Shown: in pieces, positions 5,222 through 5,812 of the stretch
Numbering within the stretch: the first letter of the stretch is position 1
Layout: every line of letters starts with the position of its first letter
Origin: Actinomycetota bacterium
GTDB lineage: Bacteria; Actinomycetota; Thermoleophilia; Solirubrobacterales; Solirubrobacteraceae
Reading direction: 5' to 3'
NCBI GenBank assembly: GCA_019348435.1
Contig: JAHWJM010000179.1
Span: 1 to 5,812, forward strand
Length of the DNA stretch: 5,812 bases
Program-made: the position numbers and the translations under genes
The notes under the pieces: model-generated
What the model was told of the DNA's origin: nothing
Database searches by the model: none
The model's input: the letters and a program-made list of their open reading frames with translations, nothing else

Positions 5222-5812
5222 CTACAGGTAGACGGGCTCTGTCGCGACGCGCTCGATGCGGGCGCCGAGGTCGCGCAGGCGCTCGTCGATGCGCTCGTAG
5301 CCGCGGTCGATCTGGCGGATGTTGCCGATCTCCGAGCGCCCGTCGGCGCAGAGCGCGGCGATCAGCATCGCCATCCCGGCGCGGATGTCGGGTGACTCCA
5401 CGCGCGCGCCGCGCAGGCGCGACGGCCCCGTGATGATCACGCGATGCGGGTCGCACAGGGTGATGTCGGCGCCCATCAGCACGAGCTTGTCGGTGAAGAT
5501 CATCCGGTTCTCGAACATCCACTCGTGGACGAGCGCCGAGCCGGAGCACTGCGTCGCGAGCGCGACGGCGATCGACGTCAGATCGGCCGGAAACGCCGGC
5601 CATGGCCCGTCCTGCACGGTGATCTTGTGCTCGCCGAGGTCGCGCGAGATGACGAGGTCCTGGTCGGCGGGGACGAGCACGTCGTTGCCGTCGAGCTGCG
5701 AGCGCAGGCCGAGGCGGTCGAAGACGAGGCGGATCATGCGCAGGTCGCCGGGGATCGTGTCGCGGATGCGCAGCTCGCCCCCGGTGACGCCGGCGAGCGC
5801 CATGAACGACCC
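5222..5812 (-). CDS. murA: MurA-family UDP-GlcNAc 1-carboxyvinyltransferase, C-terminal part (partial)
   Basis: Transfers enolpyruvate from PEP to UDP-N-acetylglucosamine, the first committed step of peptidoglycan synthesis, in the cytoplasm. The window holds the last 196 codons. The frame stays open to the right edge, and the GSF at the very edge joins smoothly to MALAGVTGG, so the ATG at 5803 is internal and not a start. Features matching the family: a FPADL motif (standard FPTD, with the general-acid-region Asp), MFENRM followed by LVLMGADI, SPDIRAGMAMLIAALCADG (equivalent of the DLRAGAA segment with its conserved Arg) and IDRGYERIDERLRDLGARIERV near the C-terminus. The catalytic Cys/Asp loop lies outside the window. 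The stretch GPWPAFPADLTSIAVALATQ and the CDPHRVIITGP segment mark a divergent MurA subgroup that, from memory, is widespread in actinobacteria. It may be one of two MurA paralogues in the genome. It is probably co-transcribed with hisZ, given the 34-nt gap. Confidence 0.9.
   Translation of the reverse strand, partial: GSFMALAGVTGGELRIRDTIPGDLRMIRLVFDRLGLRSQLDGNDVLVPADQDLVISRDLGEHKITVQDGPWPAFPADLTSIAVALATQCSGSALVHEWMFENRMIFTDKLVLMGADITLCDPHRVIITGPSRLRGARVESPDIRAGMAMLIAALCADGRSEIGNIRQIDRGYERIDERLRDLGARIERVATEPVYL

Noticed and set aside
5222..5803. Complete short protein starting at the ATG at 5803
   Set aside because: The frame continues to the right edge, and the residues before that ATG fit the MurA fold segment, so it is a fragment of a longer gene.

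Overview
The window is very GC-rich (roughly 70 % by eye). Almost all of it is one leftward (minus-strand) gene cluster: murA (3' part) > hisZ > hisG > hisD > hisB > hisH > hisA. HisG is the short form without a regulatory domain, and it is paired with HisZ. HisA carries a GGG-type phosphate loop rather than the SGG seen in the PriA of Streptomyces. Together with the high GC content and the MurA variant, this suggests a deep-branching actinobacterium such as Thermoleophilia/Solirubrobacterales, not Streptomyces or Mycobacterium. That placement is an inference and was not searched.

Layout from right to left, in the direction of transcription: 5812-5222 is the C-terminal part of a MurA-family enolpyruvyl transferase that runs off the right edge. 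After a 34-nt gap comes hisZ (5187-4201). It is joined by a GTGA overlap to hisG (4204-3563), which overlaps hisD (3573-2305) by 11 nt. HisB (2318-1644) overlaps hisD by up to 14 nt. HisH (1647-1012) and hisA (1015 leftward) follow, each joined to the gene before it by another GTGA overlap. The his genes therefore read as one translationally coupled operon. It encodes the PRPP-ATP step (HisG with HisZ), the isomerase (HisA), the glutaminase half of IGP synthase (HisH), the dehydratase (HisB) and the final dehydrogenase (HisD). HisF, hisI/hisE, hisC and hisN are not in the window.

The left 340 bases are the odd part. The hisA frame reaches its normal family length (241 codons) at about position 293, then enters a Gly-Asp repeat and finds no stop codon before the window edge. 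On the plus strand, an open frame entering from the left edge ends at 341, inside antisense hisA, after a Ser-Pro repeat made by the same DNA. The shared element is a 12-bp tandem repeat at 248-295. Both genes lose their normal ends at this repeat, and hisF, the usual neighbour after hisA, is absent. This points to a rearrangement junction, a repeat-driven frameshift or an assembly join. No wholly new biological system is visible; the rest is a conventional biosynthetic operon with some uncommon details.
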